NCBI GenBank assembly: GCA_964019135.1
Contig: OZ025260.1
Coordinates: 31,676,254 to 31,740,253 of the forward strand
Reading direction: 5' to 3'
DNA from: Arenicola marina
Lineage: Eukaryota > Annelida > Polychaeta > Arenicolidae
DNA: 64,000 nucleotides
The notes beneath the pieces were generated by a model, which saw only the letters and a program-made list of their open reading frames with translations, did no database searches and had not been told where the DNA came from. Positions 10,629-23,900 of the stretch are shown piece after piece. Position 1 is the first letter of the stretch; the number at the start of each line of letters is the position of its first letter. A program made the translations under genes and the position numbers.

Positions 10629-13600
10629 TACCACCGCATGCATTACATTGGCACAGCATCGTTCCGCCATCATACCGCAGTATTAGGAGGTTGCCAATGG
10701 TGCTTTCTTTAGGCTGCAGTGAGTTACATCAAAGGACAGCAACGTCTGCCGCTGCAGCAGGCTCCGGTGGCAGCCACTGACCATACGCTGCTGCAGTTAC
10801 AGTCTGGATCTGCAAGCTACGGGTCACCCCGGGCGAAAGTATTAGGCTGGAAACACAGGAAGGTGGCTGCTATAGGATACGTGGACAGGTCTCGGGGCGC
10901 CGCACTGGTCAGAGGACCACAATGCTGCAGTGATTGCAGAACCACATAGCAAACAAGGATGCAACAGGGTACACAGGCTGACTGACATCGCCGCACCACA
11001 CGACACAGAATGTCGCATAGGTATACGCAAGCAATGGGTGTGGCATGGGATTACAGTCCCACGGATATATATATATATATATAGGGACATAGGCACTCCA
11101 GTGATAACTGGCATAGATGTACGAAATTGTACCCGTAAATGTGGCTGGATTACGTGGTGTTGATAGAAGTACAACAATTTTGTTGAAGTTTATTGTCGAC
11201 GTCGGCTTGAAATGGTCAGTATATATACAAAACATAGACATTGGGTAATAAATGGCAGAATTCGACCGAAAGCACACGTGTTTCTGTGAGAAGTCCTCTC
11301 TGTTTGGGGCCCTGCAGGCCCGCGGAATCAGACCGAATACATGGCCTATATCGTTCACCACGCGGCCACGTGTTTTCGCCGCCTTGAGCCGTTGTGCACA
11401 CAGACTGACATGTGCGGGTTGGGTTACCGCCGGGACGCGATTTTGCTCTTCCCAGAATCCTTCACGTTGTCCCCGTATGAACTTACGGTTAAAATGCATC
11501 TGACATCAAACAAACCAGTCAACTCCACCAGCGAGCCTCCTAAATGGAACGGGAGGGGGTGGGGGGGGGGGCATGTTTGTAGAGGAGTCGCCCTATAATA
11601 TTGTCACAGAGTCTATACAGTTGGGTGTCATAATATATATATAGGCCTATGTATGCATATATATATAGACTTCGAGTCTTGGAACCGTCAGCCAGCTAGA
11701 GCCGTCGGGGGTATATCTCTTTAGGCTATGCTGTCAGGTGCCAGTGGCACATCCAAGGGGGAGGATGGGGGTTACAATCTCAACCCGTTATTATTATGCA
11801 TAGTAATTATAAATTTCACCGCACAAAGCACATGGACCGATACACTTTTGATGCCAGATCCGCCTACCAAGGATGTTGTATATACACTATCCGTGTATAC
11901 ACTAGGCCGCCGCCCCTCGCCCTCCTCCCAACCCGAAAGGCAACCCCCACGAGCGCTTTCTCTGGTTCTGGCATCATCTTGAAGGAGCCTTTCTCTATAT
12001 CCCCGCACACCCGAACTCGTCACCATTCCACCATGTCCTCGCCCACCCCCCGCGCCCCTCTTGACACAAGCGTCCAGTGGAATCAGTCGAACTTAAGATA
12101 GTTTGGCATTCTCCCGGCAGAGGTCGCTCGATCGTTCCAAAGGCATTATCGTAATGCTCTCTGCCCGAAGATCGATAAATTGGGTTAGGTCAGGTCAATA
12201 CATGTATAGTCGTCGATGCACTATAAGAACCAGGGTGGGGGGGGGGGGGGGTATATACATATTGGTTCCTTTTATTAGATGAATTACACATTTCCCCTAT
12301 AAACAGCTATACCCACAACACGAAACAATTCAAGTACAATTCAGTATAAATCCTATTTATAAATACCGTTCATCAGATCAGCACTATAATCGTGTTGAAT
12401 GTAGCCTACCAAGACCCAGCTAAGATATATACATGCATCTATTTATATAGCGATAGCCTTCAGCATGTTGTGGAAAAAAACAGGGAGTAAACCCAACGCA
12501 ATAGACGTCTTGGTAAAGGGTTAATTTCCTATTCTCGCTTGAATATGTACAGCGACCCGTGGGTCGGCAGAGGGCAGAGCGAGGTTTGCATTGTCAGTGT
12601 TGACGCCGGCCGTGCAAACAGCCCCTTGGTATCAGGTTGACAGTTATGTATGTATAGGGACTGTCTCCTCACAGAAACGAAGCTGTGTATCCCGACAGAC
12701 CATAATACGTGAGGTCGCCTGTTCGCGAGATGTAGGCTACCTCGGTTCACGCAACGTTCTGTCGGCTGTGACACCCAAACAAGCAACTTTTCGATCTCCC
12801 GGCAAAGGGCGTTCCGCTAATCCCGAGTCAAATTTATCTATCAGAAATATGCGAAACATGAAAATGAATGAAATCGAAGATATTTCCTTGAGACAGATTC
12901 GAAATCACTTAAAATGAAAAGAATCGATATTTCGGAAATCGTCGCCGTCTTTTTGCCATTGAACATGAAGATTGATACAATAACGCATAGATAGGACGCT
13001 TTCACCTCAGTATATCATACCGCCACGATGATATGGGCCACGGTAGCGGAGAACTACGTTCATGGAACGTCTATCCCGAGCGATCTTTTCACTAAACTCC
13101 CGGAAAAAGTCGTTCCACACTGCATGTGCAGTTTTAGGTGCGCATTGGAATACACTAAAGAAACTTAATTTGAAATTCGAGAGAAAGTTTTTAGTCGAAA
13201 TTTTTAGACCCCAGCTTTTCCTCGCAACGATATTTAACCGGTTTCTCAGTAACTAACATCAGTCGGTGACAATTCGTGGAAAGTCATGTATGGCTGCACA
13301 CTAAGGTAATATAAACTTATCATTTCAGCGGAGTGACATAGGCGGAAAGCACAACCCTTTCAAAACAGGTTTCTCCTACCACATGGTGCCCAACTAAGTG
13401 GAAGAAAAATCCGAGCAAGTCATCTCTGGTTTACTGTACACATTTGTCATGCCGCCCTTTTTTCATATGAATGCAAATGTTTCCTTTCCTAGCTGGCTTG
13501 AGGTACAAGGCACGACGTGATGCTAGATATGTTGGTCGAGACTCTTGGCACGATATATATGTGGTCTGGCGTGGGTGGAGACGGAGAGAGCAATGTCTAA

Positions 13601-13843
13601 GCAAAAGGCTAGATAAAGAAGAACATTGCTTCTGGTTATCACGGACGAGCGGCCAAAACGCGCCATAATAAGTCCTTTCCGTTTTTATTTCAGCAGTTTT
13701 TGAGGCTGGAGTTTCAGTTTAATGATAGGGACGCAACGTCACTTTGACAATTAATTATAAATGACCTTTTTTTGTGCATGTACGTTCGTACTTATGCCAA
13801 ACTTGAACAGACATTTGCACAGTGCAGCGCCAGACCCCTAGCC
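10629..13843 (+). other. 3' flank of gene copy 1, no second gene
   Basis: This non-coding part of unit 1 contains TA microsatellites at about 11067-11082 and 11630-11672, G-runs at about 11560 and 12236, and a single copy of the 34-bp sequence (about 11990-12025) that became a long array in unit 3. Small frames here have no recognisable motif. A near-palindrome with GGCATTATCGTAATGC lies near 12140. Confidence 0.6.
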
Positions 13844-14017
13844 GGCACACTCGCCGATCGTGCTCCTATGTGGAAGGACAAGCGTTCTCACTCGACGTGA
13901 AGGAGAGAGACGAGCCCGCACGGAACTTTATTCCGAGCCCACCCGGGCGGAAGTACTCGGTGGTGAATAAAACCCCGGGTATATTAGACACATCAGTACA
14001 TGTAAGGATCGACTACA

Positions 14018-14025
14018 TATAAATA
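14018..14025 (+). promoter_or_regulatory. TATA box of gene copy 2
   Basis: TATAAATA stands at the same distance from the coding start as in copy 1, within an almost identical proximal promoter. Confidence 0.55.
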
Positions 14026-14188
14026 GTGACCTGTTAAGGGGTGTTCGACTTTCCTGGGTGTGATGTGTCACGGGCGGCGGCGGTCTGCTGTTGCGACGTT
14101 GGGGTCTCGCCTCTGACAGCTCTAGATCTCGCGTTGTCACGGGACGTCGTGATTCCTCCCGAGAATCCGGGTCACAAATATATCCGCC

Positions 14189-17100
14189 ATGTGGACCCCG
14201 GACAGCGTCCCGCCGCGCGCGACCCCTAGCGGGAGATTGCTGGTACCAGGACATACGGGTCAGCTACGCTTTATCATGATGCTTCTGATTGTCACCGCCA
14301 GTTGTATTGTATCTGGAGCGTCACCTGGTGTATTACCGGATGACGCTGGGAATGAGACGTCTGTCCACGTGACGACCGTTCCGCAGAAAGTGGCGCCTTC
14401 AGATCCCGTGTTAACTCGCGATCACGAGTTCTTCGTCCGGAACCTCAGCATGACGTCACGATGCCGCGTGAGACCCACAAACCTCTTCGTGCACACTCGT
14501 ATCGCCGATATCATGACGTGGAATACCAAGATGATCGAATACACTTTCTCCCTCAAAGGGTATTCTTACAATCCCCTCGCCTCCAACAACACATGGACGT
14601 ACAAGACGCACACGTGGGCACGCGTCGTCACGGGTCAAGGTCAGACGATCCTCAACTTGGCCTTCAATCACGGCGTGCTTTCCCTCATGACATTGAAGTT
14701 CGGGGTGGAGAAATTGGACATAGAGCTGGAGGATATGCCCCAGGGCTGCGTGGGGGATCTGAACGAGGAGGATAAAGTGGACGTGGTCTTGGATATCACC
14801 GTCCGGGATATGGAGTACAACGGGACGATCAGCGTGCTGGAGGGCAGGTCGAGCGTGTGTTACCAAGTGATACGGCCGGAGAATGGACGTGCACACTTCA
14901 CCGACCGCTGCTGTTACTACCGCCTCGACGGCAAGACCATCGAGTGCTACGAGGCCGTGCCCAACAAGTGGCTGCGCACCCTCGACATCCTCCTGGCCTG
15001 CCTCATGCTCGCCGTCTTCGTCTTCGGCCCCGTCCTCGTTCCCGATTGGATCTACTCTGTGACCATGGCTACCGCGGAATATGGCGTCATCCTGAAGGAG
15101 CACCTCTACAAGACGATGGTGATATCCCGATGTGACAAGGCTGACGACCTTGGACATACGCCGTACAACGCCGAGCACGTCATCGACTTGCGCAACAGAA
15201 GGGATTTCATCCGCTGTCGCTGTCTACTCAGCGAGCTTCCATCGGATACTGTCATTCCCATCAAACTGGAACAGTTCGACATCATGGTCAACTACCGGAA
15301 ACTTCTACCGGAGAACCGCGTTCCCGTTGGCATGACCCATAGTTTAACGCGCGCCTTGTTTCTCTGCAAGCTTCGGCAGCTTGAACCGTTCGAAGAGTGT
15401 TGCCATGCCAATATCTTCGGCTGCTGCACCTCCTGCAAACCCCGTCCTTGGCTCAACCTGTGTACCATCTTCGGACGCGTGTTGCTCGTCCTGATGATGC
15501 CCTTCCCGTTCTACGTCCGTCTGGCTCTTTACTACTTCTTCGAGCATCCGGAAATTGAGGAGCGCCGCGTGGCGGCCTCCCACATGGGACTAGACATGAC
15601 GTATAACTTCCGCCTGATGCAGTACCTGACCCCGACTCACCCCATCTTCCTCGCCGCCTTCATCGTCTACTTCAGCGTGGGGCTGGTCAGCGCCTGGCTG
15701 GGCAACACCGTGAAGGAGACCCGCTACCAGAGGGCCATCATCGACTCCTTCACCGACCTCAAGGACATGTCGTGGCTGAACGCCCTGGCGCTCGCTACAC
15801 GCAACCTACTGCTGCCCTTCAAGAAGTACGGCATGTTCGGCTGTTTCCTCGGCCTCCTCATCTTGCCCATCTTCCTCCCGCTATCGGCTTTGATCTGCTT
15901 CGTGTACTGCTTGCCAATCGTCTTCATCACCTGCCGCATCATCTATCACATTTTCCAGAACCGAGAGGAACCCAAGAAGACGGAATTCTGGAAAAGTCTC
16001 AAAAAGTTTGAGCTGGAGTTCCTGCTAAAGAAAATTAAGGATAAGAACACAAAGCGGAAAATACGAGAGAATTTGTATTGTAACTCGGACGTGCAGCGAA
16101 ATTGCGTCAACATGTTGGTGGTCAGCGTCATTCTCACGACGTTGTACTCCGGTATGTTGATGGCTGCCGAGGTGTCGAGCTTCCTCTCTGAGATCATCTG
16201 CTTCACCATGATGGGGCTGATCGTGAACGCCTCCAAGGTGCTGCGATACGGCAGTCTCATCTTCCTCGTGCTTATCTACAGTTACGACACGTATAACAAT
16301 GTCAACAAGAGGTATCTGAAGCTGAACAAAGCCCTTTTCTCGGAGATCCAACGACGGATCAAGGATCTCGAGGACTACACCAGTTTGCCGTCAAATCTAC
16401 AGCAAAACCGTGGGTTTAAGGCTTGCGAGAACAGTGAGCAGGCAGACTATGAGGCCGACGACGACCTGTCAAACACGCCGTACCACTGGGACATCAACGA
16501 CCTCATCTTAATGGTGGACAGCGAGGACACTCCGCGCATTCCCAAGAAGCTCTTTGAGGAGGTATGTTCGATCCAGGTGGCTGGCAGTCCAGGTCCCGTG
16601 TACCGCAGCCTGCTCCAGGCCACCGGCAAGTTCCTCGTCATCATCATGTTCCTCATCTTCGTCTTCCTAGTCGTCATGTCGTTCGGCGAATCCTACAAGA
16701 TCTCGTCCACCAACCAGACCATCGCCACGTTGGCCGGTGGCTTTCTACCCTTCATCTTCACCAATATGCTGAAGCCCGCCGCTCCTCAGGTGGAAACGGG
16801 ACTTGTCAGCTTCAAGAGCAAGCTGGAGGAGATTATCAAAAACTTCAGACAAAGCTGGCCCATGTACGACTTGGTCTTTGACGTGGGTGCCAAACCAGAC
16901 TCTGATGACGAAGGAGAGGAGAACGACGAGAAGGAAGGGAAGGAGAAACATGGAGAAGCACAGACCATGGAAGGGAAAGGAGGTGAAGGGAAAGGTCCCG
17001 ATGGCTGCGACCTCTTGACCTCAGATCTCCCAGATGGTGGTAAGGCCACCATTAACAAAGCAGCGACAAACCAAGTTAACGGGGAGAAGAAGAACAAAAA

Positions 17101-17440
17101 CAAAAATGGCGGTGATAAAAATAAGAAGACTGGTAAAGATGGCGGCGGTAAAGGGGATGCGAAAGGGACGAAAATGAAAATGTTGTGTAACGGGAAGCCG
17201 CAGCCAACCACGAACGACATGATCCTCAGCATCAAGTCGAAAGCGGAGGAAATGGAGATGGAACCGGCCACGCACGGCACCAAAGTCGACATCCTGATCA
17301 TCTTGTCTGAGCGCGACCAGGAGTGGCTCATGGAGTGGAGCAGCGTGGAGGAATTTCTGGAAATCCAGCAGGAGCTGGACCGAGCGGGACTCTCCCTAGT
17401 GACAGGTCAAGGAAGCAGGTTGGGAGACCAAGCGGTGTGA
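14189..17440 (+). CDS. uncharacterised multi-pass membrane protein, copy 2 (intronless, 1083 aa)
   Basis: The protein has the same length and layout as copy 1: signal-like segment, glycosylated N-terminal domain, eight or more membrane segments, charged tail. The only amino-acid difference I found is Trp559 to Leu, in the membrane segment near residue 559. A few silent changes are present. The frame is fully open, so it is probably functional. Identity this high over gene and flank points to recent duplication or gene conversion. An assembly that failed to collapse two alleles would look similar, although the tandem order on one contig argues against that. Confidence 0.85.
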   Translation: MWTPDSVPPRATPSGRLLVPGHTGQLRFIMMLLIVTASCIVSGASPGVLPDDAGNETSVHVTTVPQKVAPSDPVLTRDHEFFVRNLSMTSRCRVRPTNLFVHTRIADIMTWNTKMIEYTFSLKGYSYNPLASNNTWTYKTHTWARVVTGQGQTILNLAFNHGVLSLMTLKFGVEKLDIELEDMPQGCVGDLNEEDKVDVVLDITVRDMEYNGTISVLEGRSSVCYQVIRPENGRAHFTDRCCYYRLDGKTIECYEAVPNKWLRTLDILLACLMLAVFVFGPVLVPDWIYSVTMATAEYGVILKEHLYKTMVISRCDKADDLGHTPYNAEHVIDLRNRRDFIRCRCLLSELPSDTVIPIKLEQFDIMVNYRKLLPENRVPVGMTHSLTRALFLCKLRQLEPFEECCHANIFGCCTSCKPRPWLNLCTIFGRVLLVLMMPFPFYVRLALYYFFEHPEIEERRVAASHMGLDMTYNFRLMQYLTPTHPIFLAAFIVYFSVGLVSAWLGNTVKETRYQRAIIDSFTDLKDMSWLNALALATRNLLLPFKKYGMFGCFLGLLILPIFLPLSALICFVYCLPIVFITCRIIYHIFQNREEPKKTEFWKSLKKFELEFLLKKIKDKNTKRKIRENLYCNSDVQRNCVNMLVVSVILTTLYSGMLMAAEVSSFLSEIICFTMMGLIVNASKVLRYGSLIFLVLIYSYDTYNNVNKRYLKLNKALFSEIQRRIKDLEDYTSLPSNLQQNRGFKACENSEQADYEADDDLSNTPYHWDINDLILMVDSEDTPRIPKKLFEEVCSIQVAGSPGPVYRSLLQATGKFLVIIMFLIFVFLVVMSFGESYKISSTNQTIATLAGGFLPFIFTNMLKPAAPQVETGLVSFKSKLEEIIKNFRQSWPMYDLVFDVGAKPDSDDEGEENDEKEGKEKHGEAQTMEGKGGEGKGPDGCDLLTSDLPDGGKATINKAATNQVNGEKKNKNKNGGDKNKKTGKDGGGKGDAKGTKMKMLCNGKPQPTTNDMILSIKSKAEEMEMEPATHGTKVDILIILSERDQEWLMEWSSVEEFLEIQQELDRAGLSLVTGQGSRLGDQAV

Positions 17441-20400
17441 TACCACGGCATGCATTACATTGGCACAGCATCGTTCCGCCATCATACCGCAGTATTAGGA
17501 GGTTGCCAATGGTGCTTTCTTTAGGCTGCAGTGAGTTACATCAAAGGACAGCAACGTCTGCCGCTGCAGCAGGCTCCGGTGGCAGCCACTGACCATACGC
17601 TGCTGCAGTTACAGTCTGGATCTGCAAGCTACGTTTCACCCCGGGCGAAAGTATTAGGCTGGAAACACAGGAAGGTGGCTGCTATAGGATACGTGGACAG
17701 GTCTCGGGGCGCCGCACTGGTCAGAGGACCACAATGCTGCAGTGATTGCAGAACCACATAGCAAACAAGGATGCAACAGGGTACACAGGCTGACTGACAT
17801 CGCCGCACCACACGACACAGAATGTCGCATAGGTATACGCAAGCAATGGGTGTGGCATGGGATTACAGTCCCACGGATATATATATATATATATATAGGG
17901 ACATAGGCACTCCAGTGATAACTGGCATAGATGTAAGAAATTGTACCCGTAAATGTGGCTGGATTACGTGGTGTTGATAGAAGTACAACAATTTTGTTGA
18001 AGTTTATTGTCGACGTCGGCTTGAAATGGTCAGTATATATACAAAACATAGACATTGGGTAATAAATGGCAGAATTCGACTGAAAGCACACGTGTTTCTG
18101 TGAGAAGTCCTCTCTGTTTGGGGCCCTGCAGGCCCGCGGAATCAGACCGAATACATGGCCTATATCGTTCACCACGCGGCCACGTGTTTTCGCCGCCTTG
18201 AGCCGTTGTGCACACAGACTGACATGTGCGGGTTGGGTTACCACCGGGACGCGATTTTGCTCTTCCCAGAATCCTTCACGTTGTCCCCGTATGAACTTAC
18301 GGTTAAAATGCATCTGACATCAAACAAACCAGTCAACTCCACCAGCGAGCCTCCTAAATGGAACGGGAGGGGGTGGGGGGGGGCATGTTTGTAGAGGAGT
18401 CGCCCTATAATATTGTCACAGAGTCTATACAGTTGGGTGTCATAATATATATATAGGCCTATGTATGCATATATATATAGACTTCGAGTCTGTGGAACCG
18501 TCAGCCAGCTAGAGCCGTCGGGGGTATATCTCTTTAGGCTATGCTGTCAGGTGCCAGTGGCACATCCAAGGGGGAGGATGGGGGTTACAATCTCAACCCG
18601 TTATTATTATGCATAGTAATTATAAATTTCACCGCACAAAGCACATGGACCGATACACTTTTGATGCCAGATCCGCCTACCAAGGATGTTGTATATACAC
18701 TATCCGTGTATACACTAGGCCGCCGCCCCTCGCCCTCCTCCCAACCCGAAAGGCAACCCCCACGAGCGCTTTCTCTGGTTCTGGCATCATCTTGAAGGAG
18801 CCTTTCTCTATATCCCCGCACACCCGAACTCGTCACCATTCCACCATGTCCTCGCCCACCCCCCGCGCCCCTCTTGACACAAGCGTCCAGTGGAATCAGT
18901 CGAACTTAAGATAGTTTGGCATTCTCCCGGCAGAGGTCGCTCGATCGTTCCAAAGGCATTATCGTAATGCTCTCTGCCCGAAGATCGATAAATTGGGTTA
19001 GGTCAGGTCAATACATGTATAGTCGTCGATGCACTATAAGAACCAGGGTGGGGGGGGGGTATATACATATTGGTTCCTTTTATTAGATGAATTACACATT
19101 TCCCCTATAAACAGCTATACCCACAACACGAAACAATTCAAGTACAATTCAGTATAAATCCTATTTATAAATACCGTTCATCAGATCAGCACTATAATCG
19201 TGTTGAATGTAGCCTACCAAGACCCAGCTAAGATATATATATGCATCTATTTATATAGCGATAGCTTTCAGCATGTTGTGGAAAAAAACAGGGAGTAAAC
19301 CCAACGCAATAGACGTCTTGGTAAAGGGTTAATTTCCTATTCTCGCTTGAATATGTACAGCGACCCGTGGGTCGGCAGAGGGCAGAGCGAGGTTTGCATT
19401 GTCAGTGTTGACGCCGGCCGTGCAAACAGCCCCTTGGTATCAGGTTGACAGTTATGTATGTATAGGGACTGTCTCCTCACAGAAACGAAGCTGTGTATCC
19501 CGACAGACCATAATACGTGAGGTCGCCTGTTCGCGAGATGTAGGCTACCTCGGTTCACGCAACGTTCTGTCGGCTGTGACACCCAAACAAGCAACTTTTC
19601 GATCTCCCGGCAAAGGGCGTTCCGCTAATCCCGAGTCAAATTTATCTATCAGAAATATGCGAAACATGAAAATGAATGAAATCGAAGATATTTCCTTGAG
19701 ACAGATTCGAAATCACTTAAAATGAAAAGAATCGATATTTCGGAAATCGTCGCCGTCTTTTTGCCATTGAACATGAAGATTGATACAATAACGCATAGAT
19801 AGGACGCTTTCACCTCAGTATATCATACCGCCACGATGATATGGGCCACGGTAGCGGAGAACTACGTTCATGGAACGTCTATCCCGAGCGATCTTTTCAC
19901 TAAACTCCCGGAAAAAGTCGTTCCACACTGCATGTGCAGTTTTAGGTGCGCAAGCGAATTTTTTTTCGGATTGGAATACACTAAAGAAACTTAATTTGAA
20001 ATTCGAGAGAAAGTTTTTAGTCGAAATTTTTAGACCCCAGCTTTTCCTCGCAACGATATTTAACCGGTTTCTCAGTAACTAACATCAGTCGGTGACAATT
20101 CGTGGAAAGTCATGTATGGCTGCACACTAAGGTAATATAAACTTATCATTTCAGCGGAGTGACATAGGCGGAAAGCACAACCCTTTCAAAACAGGTTTCT
20201 CCTACCACATGGTGCCCAACTATATGGAAGAAAAATCCGAGCAAGTCATCTCGGGTTTACTGTACACATTTGTCATGCCGTCCTTTTTTCATATGAATGC
20301 AAATGTTTCCTTTCCTAGCTGGCTTGAGGTACAAGGCACGACGTGATGCTAGATATGTTGGTCGAGACTCTTGGCACGATATATATGTGGTCTGGCGTGG

Positions 20401-20669
20401 GTGGAGACGGAGAGAGCAATGTCTAAGCAAAAGGCTAGATAAAGAAGAACATTGCTTCTGGTTATCACGGACGAGCGGCCAAAACGCGCCATAATAAGTC
20501 CTTTCCGTTTTTATTTCAGCAGTTTTTGAGGCTGGAGTTTCAGTTTAATGATAGGGACGCAACGTCACTTTGACAATTAATTATAAATGACCTTTTTTTG
20601 TGCATGTACGTTCGTACTTATGCCAAACTTGAACAGACATTTGCACAGTGCAGCGCCAGACCCCTAGCC
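17441..20669 (+). other. 3' flank of gene copy 2, no second gene
   Basis: This is the counterpart of 10629-13843. It differs by microsatellite lengths, point changes and 24 extra bp near 19952. It contains one copy of the 34-bp sequence near 18800-18835. No further gene is visible. Confidence 0.6.
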
Positions 20670-20798
20670 GGCACACTCGCCGATCGTGCTCCTATGTGGA
20701 AGGACAAGCGTTCTCACTCGACGTGAAGGAGAGAGTCGAGCCAGCACAGAATTCCCCGGGTATATTAGACACATCAGTACATGTAAGGATCGACTACA

Positions 20799-20806
20799 TA
20801 TAAATA
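20799..20806 (+). promoter_or_regulatory. TATA box of gene copy 3
   Basis: TATAAATA is conserved here. About 50 bp just upstream, present in copies 1 and 2 (around 7110-7165 in copy 1), are missing, so the promoter-distal part differs between copies. Confidence 0.55.
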
Positions 20807-20969
20807 GTGACCTGTTAATGGGTGTTCGGCTTCCCAGGGTGTGATGTGTCACGGGTGGCGGCGGTCTGCTATTGCGACGTTGGGGTCTCGCCTCTGACAG
20901 CTCTAGATCTCGCGTTGTCACGGGACGTCGTGATTCCTCCCGAGAATCCGAGTCACAAATATATCCGCC

Positions 20970-23900
20970 ATGTTGACCCCGGACAGCGTCCCGCCGCGCG
21001 CGACCCCTAGCGGGAGATTGCTGGTACCAGGACATACGGGTCAGCTACGCTTTATCATGATGCTTCTGATTGTCACCGCCAGTTGTATTGTATCTGGAGC
21101 GTCACCTGGTGTATTACCGGATGACGCTGGGAATGAGACGTCTGTCCACGTGACGACCGTTCCGCAGAAAGTGGCGCCTTCAGATCCCGTGTTAACTCGC
21201 GATCACGAGTTCTTCGTCCGGAACCTCAGCATGACGTCACGATGCCGCGTGAGACCCACAAACCTCTTCGTGCACACTCGTATCGCCGATATCATGACGT
21301 GGAATACCAAGATGATCGAATACACCTTCTCCCTCAAAGGGTATTCTTACAATCCCCTAACCTCCAACAACACATGGACGTACAAGACGCACACGTGGGC
21401 ACGCGTCGTCACGGGTCAAGGTCAGACGATCCTCAACTTGGCCTTCAATCACGGCGTGCTTTCCCTCATGACCTTGAAGTTCGGGGTGGAGAAGTTGGAC
21501 ATAGAGCTGGAGGATATGCCCCAGGGCTGCGTGGGGGATCTCAACGAGGAGGATAAAGTGGACGTGGTCTTGGATATCACCGTCCGGGATATGGAGTACA
21601 ACAGGACGATCAGCGTGCTGGAGGGCAGGTCGAGCGTGTGTTACCAAGTGATACGGCCGGAGAATGGACGCGCACACTTCACCGACCGCTGCTGTCACTA
21701 CCGCCTCGACGGCAAAACCATCGAGTGCTACGAGGCCGTGCCCAACAAGTGGCTGCGCACCCTCGACATCCTCCTGGCCTGCCTCATGCTCGCCGTCTTC
21801 GTCTTCGGCCCGGTCCTCGTTCCCGATTGGATCTACTCTGTGACCATGGCTACCGCGGAATATGGCGTCATCTTGAAGGAGCACCTCTACAAGACGATGG
21901 TGATATCCCGATGTGACAAGGCTGACGACCTTGGACATACGCCGTACAACGCCGAGCACGTCATCGACTTGCGCAACAGAAAGGATTTCATCCGCTGTCG
22001 CTTTCTACTCAGCGAGCTTCCATCGGATACTGTCATTCCCATCAAACTGGAACAGTTTGACATCATGGTCAACTACCGGAAACTTCTACCGGAGAACCGC
22101 GTTCCCGTTGGCATGACCAACAGTTTAACGCGTGCCTTGTTTCGCTGCAAGCTCCGGCAGCTTGAACCGTTCGAAGAGTGTTGCCATGCCAATATCTTTG
22201 GCTGCTGCACCTCCTGCAAACCCCGCCCTTGGCTCAACCTGTGTACAATCTTCGGACGCGTGTTGCTCGTCCTGGTGATGCCCTTCCCGTTCTACGTCCG
22301 TCTGGTTCTTTACTACTTCTTCGAGCATCCGGAGATTGAGGAGCGCCGGGTGGCGGCCTCCCACATGGGACTAGACATGACGTATAACTTCCGCCTGATG
22401 CAGTACCTGACCCCGACTCACCCCATCTTCCTCGCCGCCTTCATCGTCTACTTCAGCGTGGGAATGGTCAGCGCCTGGCTGGGCAACACCGTGAAGAAGA
22501 CCCGCTACCAGAGGGCCATCACCGACTCCTTTACCGACCTCAAGGACATGTCGTGGCTGAACGCCCTGGCGCTCGCCATACGCAACCTGCTGCTGCCCTT
22601 CAAGAAGTACGGCATGTTCGGCTGTTTCCTCGGGCTCCTCATCTGGCCCATCTTCCTCCCGCTGTCGGCTTTGATCTGCTTGGTGTACTGCTTGCCAATC
22701 GTCTTCATCACCTGCCGCATCATCTATCACATCTTCCAGAAGCGAGAGGAGCCCAAGAAGACGGAATTCTGGAAAAGTCTCAAAAAGTTTGAGCTGGAGT
22801 TCCTGACGAAGAAAATTAAGGATAAGAACACAAAGCGGAAAATACGAGAGAATTTGTATTGTAACTCGGACGTGCAGCGAAATTGCGTCAACATGTTGGT
22901 GGTGAGCGTCATTCTCACAACGCTTTACTCCGGTATGTTGATGGCTGCCGAGGTGTCGAGCTTCCTCTCTGAGATCATCTGCTTCACCATGATGGGGCTG
23001 ATCGTGAACGCCTCCACGGTGCTGCGATACGGCAGTCTCATCTTCCTCGTGCTTATGTACAGCTACGACACGTATAACAATGTCAACAAGAGGTATCTGA
23101 AACTGAACAAAGCCCTTTTCGCGGAGATCCAACAACGGATCAAGGATCTCGAGGACTACACCAGTTTGCCGTCCAATCTACAGCAAAACCGCGGGTTTAA
23201 GGCTTGCGAGAACAGTGAGCAGGCAGACTATGAGGCCGACGACGACCTGTCGAGCACGCCGTACCACTGGGACATCAACGACCTCATCTTAATGGTGGAC
23301 AGCGAGGACACTCCGCGCATTCCCAAGAAGCTCTTCGAGGAGGTATGTTCGATCCAGGTGGCTGGCAGTCCAGGTCCCGTGTACCGCAGCCTGCTCCAGG
23401 CCACCGGCAAGTTCCTCGTCATCATCATGTTCCTCATCTTCGTCTTCCTAGTCGTCATGTCGTTCGGCGAGTCCTACAAGATCTCGTCCACCAACCAGAC
23501 CATCGCCACGTTGGCCGGTGGCTTTCTACCCTTCATCTTCACCAATATGCTGAAGCCCGCCGCTCCTCAGGTCGAGACGGGACTTGTCAGCTTCAAGAGC
23601 AAGCTGGAGGAGATTATCAAAAACTTCAGACAAAGCTGGCCCATGTACGACTTGGTCTTTGACGTGGGTGCCAAACCAGACTCTGACGACGAGGGAGAGG
23701 ACAACGACGAGAAGGAAGGGAAGGAGAAATATGGAGAAGCACAGACCATGGAAGGGAAAGTAGGTGAAGGGAAAGGTCCCGATGGCTGCGACATCTTGAC
23801 CTCAGATCTCCCAGATGGTGGTAAGGCCACCATTAACAAAGCGACAAACCAGGTCAACGGGGAGAAGAAGAACAAAGACAAAAATGGCGGTGATAAAAAT

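Larger units (their letters stand above)
7029..13843 (+). repeat. tandem segmental duplication, unit 1
   Basis: This 6.8-kb unit starts at GGCACACTCGCCGATCG and runs to the same sequence in unit 2. It holds a TATA box, one intronless gene and about 3.2 kb of 3' flank. Apart from homopolymer and TA-repeat lengths and scattered substitutions, it matches unit 2 closely throughout. It lacks a 24-bp segment that unit 2 has near 19952. The 5' edge differs slightly from units 2 and 3, which share a variant just after GGACAA. That may mark the breakpoint or a conversion tract. Confidence 0.9.
13844..20669 (+). repeat. tandem segmental duplication, unit 2
   Basis: This unit is nearly identical to unit 1 in gene and flank, so the duplication or a homogenising conversion was recent. 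It shares the GGACAAGCGTTCTCAC variant at its 5' edge with unit 3. The TATA box, gene, flank microsatellites and single 34-bp seed are all present. Confidence 0.9.
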
